From positions 17,207,934 to 17,271,933 of the forward strand of contig NC_045138.2 in NCBI RefSeq assembly GCF_008831285.2: DNA of 64,000 bases. The letters are read 5' to 3'. Shown here piece by piece: positions 60,701-64,000 of this stretch. Position 1 is the first letter of the stretch, and each line of letters starts with the position of its first letter. Both the position numbers and the translations under genes were made by a program. The DNA is from Nymphaea colorata (taxonomy: Eukaryota; Streptophyta; Magnoliopsida; Nymphaeales; Nymphaeaceae). The notes under the pieces are model-generated. The model saw only the letters and a list, made by a program, of their open reading frames with translations, made no database searches and had not been told where the DNA came from.

Positions 60701-63700
60701 TGGCTGTAACCAGACTTGATCACCAGCGAAGCAACGCATATCAACTGCAAAAATTTTACGGTAGAGGATACGTATCCAGTAAGGACCCCTCAGCACAACA
60801 GCTACATCTGTAGGCAACAGTGAGCTAGGAACTATTCCAGGTCCACCTCTTCCAGCAGCAGAGAGCATGGCAGTGTTATGAGGACCATGGCTGCCAGTGG
60901 ATCCCATTGTAGATGTGCCTCCAACAGGATTCGCAGCTGCAGAACCTTGTGGCTGGTTCACATTTGAAGACAAACCTCCTGGAAGTAATCCTTGAGATGA
61001 TAAAATAGCGTTTTGTCTAGGGACTGTAGGCATGCTAACTGTTGTGGCGTGGACTGCAGGAGAACCAGGACCAACCATACGTGCAGGTCGTATTGCACCA
61101 GCAAGAGCAAGCAAAGGCCCAGCAGTGAGGCGAATACAGTCTAAAAGAGAAGATACCTCACCTCCATTGATGAAATCCTCTAAGAACTTCAAGGAAATAA
61201 AAAATTCTAATTAAATTAAGAACTAAAATATCAGAAAATCAAAAGATTCTGATACTCAAAACAAAAACAAAAAGGATTCTGAGTAAGAAGAATGTTCAGG
61301 TTCCAACCAGATTATAATTACAACAACAGCACAAGCAACTGCTTCAACCAGAAAAAGTTTCAACATTCACTAGGAAGACAGTGAGAACCTAAAGTTAACT
61401 GCTAACTGCAAAACTGCTACAAGATAGGAAAATACTATGGAAACAGAATGTAAAAACATTTTCCTTATTAGTTTTCAACCAGCAATTGACACGTCTCAGT
61501 TTCACCTCACTAGTTGCGTCATTGCCCCAAGCGCAAAGATTCCTTATTAACCCTCATCAGAAGAAAAAAAAATTGTAGCATCTTGGAAATATTACAATTC
61601 CACAAACTGAACTTCACAAAAGATCAAGAACATAATCAATTGTACTAAATATTTTCAACAAGGTAGGAAAAGGAAAATGGAATCTATCTGCAAGAAAATT
61701 TTCCAAGTCATCAAACTTCAAAGTCCGTCCTTTGAACCATGTAAAACCTACATAATTAGTCGATGGAGCTGCTTAACGACTCAATGAAGGGGTACACTGC
61801 CAATTTAGACTGGCAAGCATATTGAACCCAAACCTGAGCATCAATATGAGAGTAGCAAGGCTAAAAACACCTTGTGACAGTAACACACTGATACCTATTG
61901 GATGATACAAAGAACTTGTGAGAACAAACAAATGAAGACCCTAGAGCTGCAAGTAGCAATTGAGAGCCTAGATGAAAAGGCATATATAAATACGTCATCC
62001 AGGATAGAGTAACAACATGAATCAAGGAGCCAATAAGAACCAACTGGGAACCCTTTCACATCTACATGCCTTTCATCAACTTCAATTTCTTTATTAGCTA
62101 TAATTAAGCTGGAAACAAGGGTGTGTATTCATGCGTATGATGGGACCAACGTTTGCAAATTGATACCAACACGAGCAGCAGAAGTAACTAACATAAAGAT
62201 CAAAAAGACATTTATGCCCACTTTGAGAGCTAACCTTGCTATGAGGCCACAGCTGGTCAGGCGAAACATGCATAGTACATCCCTTTTTACCTGTTTCCCA
62301 TTCAACAACAAAACGTACCACTATTCCAGGCATTGAACCAAAGTAACTAAACCACAGACTCATTAGACCAACAGCTTCAATCCTAAAGGACTTCTTCAAT
62401 TGATCAGATACTTTATCAGCAACATCAACTGTGCCCTTTCCCGCAGTCTGTCCTTTATCCTCAGAACCTCCATGAGCATCATCTGGCTTCTCCTCTATTC
62501 TTACACCTAGTACTTTCCGCATGCCAAGTGCAAATAAGCGTGCATTAGAAAGCCGTTTTAAATCCTCCACCAGTTTTTGAATACTTGATTCCTCAACAAC
62601 CTTGTAACAGAGCACCACACCTTCTGAATCATAACGAATATGAGAATCTATATCAGATGCATTTGCAATTCGAACTCCAGATCCCCATGGAGTACTAGTA
62701 TTTCCTTTCTGAAGCTCCCACAGGTCCCTGAAATGCTCGTCACTAACTTTAACATCCCAGCACATGGTTCCAGGCCTACCAAGACGCAAGCATATACGCT
62801 GCCATGAATTATCACCAGATAGTGGCAACCGGAACCATAAGTTACAGGATGGGTTCCTCAGCCCAACTTCCTCTACATAAGAGATGTCAAGAGCATCCAT
62901 CTGGCTAGTAAGTCTGGCATGCTTAATACTGAGAGAACAGTGACGCACAACATGGAGGAGGACCGCAAAATATACACTAGAAGGTGCATGCCCATGATTT
63001 GCTTTGGCTAACAAATTCCCATAAGAGCAAGACTCTGATTTAGATGACAACAAAAAAGAACAAGTATCTGGTGAAGCAGCATGAAGTGAGCTGACGGACT
63101 CGGATATCTTCAGTCTTTTGTGTGGTCCAGATAGAGTTGTCAAGTCATGTAATGAAGGAATGCTGGTTAATATTGCTGAAATAGAACGCTTTCGAAGATT
63201 TTTCTCATTTCTTGTGGTTGCATCAGAAGTGGGGCTATGAGGTGTTCCAGATTCTGGTGTCTGACCTGCAGAAGGAGAATCAAAAGAGAGAGAGATAATA
63301 ATAAGATAATGGGAAGGCAATACGGAAGCAGCACATACACAACAAGTTGGATCTTACATGTGGGAGATGCCATTCTTGAGCTGGATCCAGAACTTCTCAT
63401 AGGAGAACCAACTGAACTAGTGGGAACTGAACTTCTCGGCCCGCTGGATTTTGCAGTCACAGTGGAACCTCGGGATGTTGCTCGAGCAGAAGGTACCAAA
63501 TGACTGGCCCTACCTCCAGAAACCAAAGCATTTAGCTCCTTTGGGATTTCATTAAGTCCTTTTAATGGATCTTCATCCATTGCAGAGTAGAGACTAGCAT
63601 CAACAGCATGGGTTGGTGATCTAAATGATAAAGAATCTATATCAGATTTTGGCAGTGATGGTTTTGGAACAGGTGGGCTTCTTACAGGGCCAGTTGAAGA

Positions 63701-64000
63701 AAAAGAATTTATTGCAGAACCATGAAGCATGTTCTTCATACTGTTTGGAGCATAGGAAGCATTACTCATTGGCAGGACCCCCGCAGAAAATTTGGAAAAA
63801 TTAGCTTGTGGAACCTGTACGCCTCCATCAGACTTTGAGGAGGTTAACCCTACTTTCATTCCTTGGTAGGTAAATTGACTTGAACAAAGAGGAGAACTAG
63901 ATGGTGTAGTCACGGATGAGATTTGACTCTTATTCGGTAAAGAAAGAGGTAATGATGCACCTTTTTCAATTTCAAACACCTCATCAACAACGGATGCAAA
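57782..64000 (-). CDS. MED14: Mediator subunit 14 (MED14/STRUWWELPETER), C-terminal part; runs off the right edge
   Basis: Four exons in the window: 64000-63358 (partial), 63265-62235, 61186-60069 and 58589-57782. They join in frame with GT-AG introns to about 1,200 C-terminal residues. MED14 is the backbone that joins Mediator head, middle and tail and links activators to RNA polymerase II. In plants its loss (swp) reduces cell number and alters defence and cold responses. Family phrases include LWFSYFGSMPGIVVRFVVEW, MHVSPDQLWPHSK spliced to FLEDFINGGEVSSLLDCIRL, PYWIRILYRKIFAVDMRCFA and GYVFAVSVHRMQLLLQVL. The join 63358/63265 makes a Cys codon within a Ser/Pro-rich linker. A short Gln run (PQQQQQ) follows LSVKRFHN. 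The N-terminal part, with the KIX-like region, lies outside. No defects are seen. Confidence 0.95.

Noticed and set aside
1..64000. CRISPR array, bacterial operon or phage system
   Set aside because: All genes are plant nuclear genes with spliceosomal introns; the tandem repeats found have no spacer structure.

Overview
The window is nuclear DNA from a flowering plant. Every confident gene is a land-plant family with GT-AG introns: an MRS2/MGT magnesium transporter, a GAUT galacturonosyltransferase, a DYW-type PPR protein, the bifunctional histidine enzyme HISN2, an organellar ssDNA-binding OSB protein, and Mediator subunit MED14. The intergenic DNA is AT-rich and full of small DNA transposons and decayed gene copies. 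I cannot place the species more precisely.

Layout: 1-8.6 kb is repeat-rich and has no supportable gene; it holds a miniature LTR element (TRIM) at 3.55-3.99 kb. At 9.1-17.2 kb lies an 11-exon MRS2-7-like gene on the minus strand, with minisatellite-like repeats in its introns. Its promoter side abuts a 3.5-kb foldback element (17.45-21.01 kb). 21-29.5 kb is gene-free and holds a second, interrupted foldback element (22.5-23.3 kb) and an hAT-type MITE (24.56-25.02 kb). At 29.66-35.54 kb is a nine-exon GAUT5/6-type gene (+).

38.2-46.7 kb is the most unusual part. It holds, in order and orientation, decayed copies of pieces of HISN2, of OSB and of the sequence downstream of OSB. The intact HISN2 (47.36-50.04 kb), OSB (53.09-55.53 kb) and downstream block (55.9-56.56 kb) follow immediately. 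This reads as an old tandem duplication whose upstream unit decayed. That unit also carries an inverted copy of the GAUT 3' end and an intronless PPR-DYW gene (43.83-46.01 kb). The PPR gene interrupts a stretch that is contiguous in the downstream unit, and a degenerate 8-bp repeat flanks it. The 3' part of MED14 (minus) runs from 57.78 kb off the right edge.

The genes do not form a pathway. Expected roles are Mg2+ transport (MRS2), pectin synthesis in the Golgi (GAUT), organellar RNA editing (PPR), plastid histidine synthesis (HISN2), organelle DNA maintenance (OSB) and Pol II transcription (MED14). All exon joins were made by eye from splice sites, reading phase and family resemblance.
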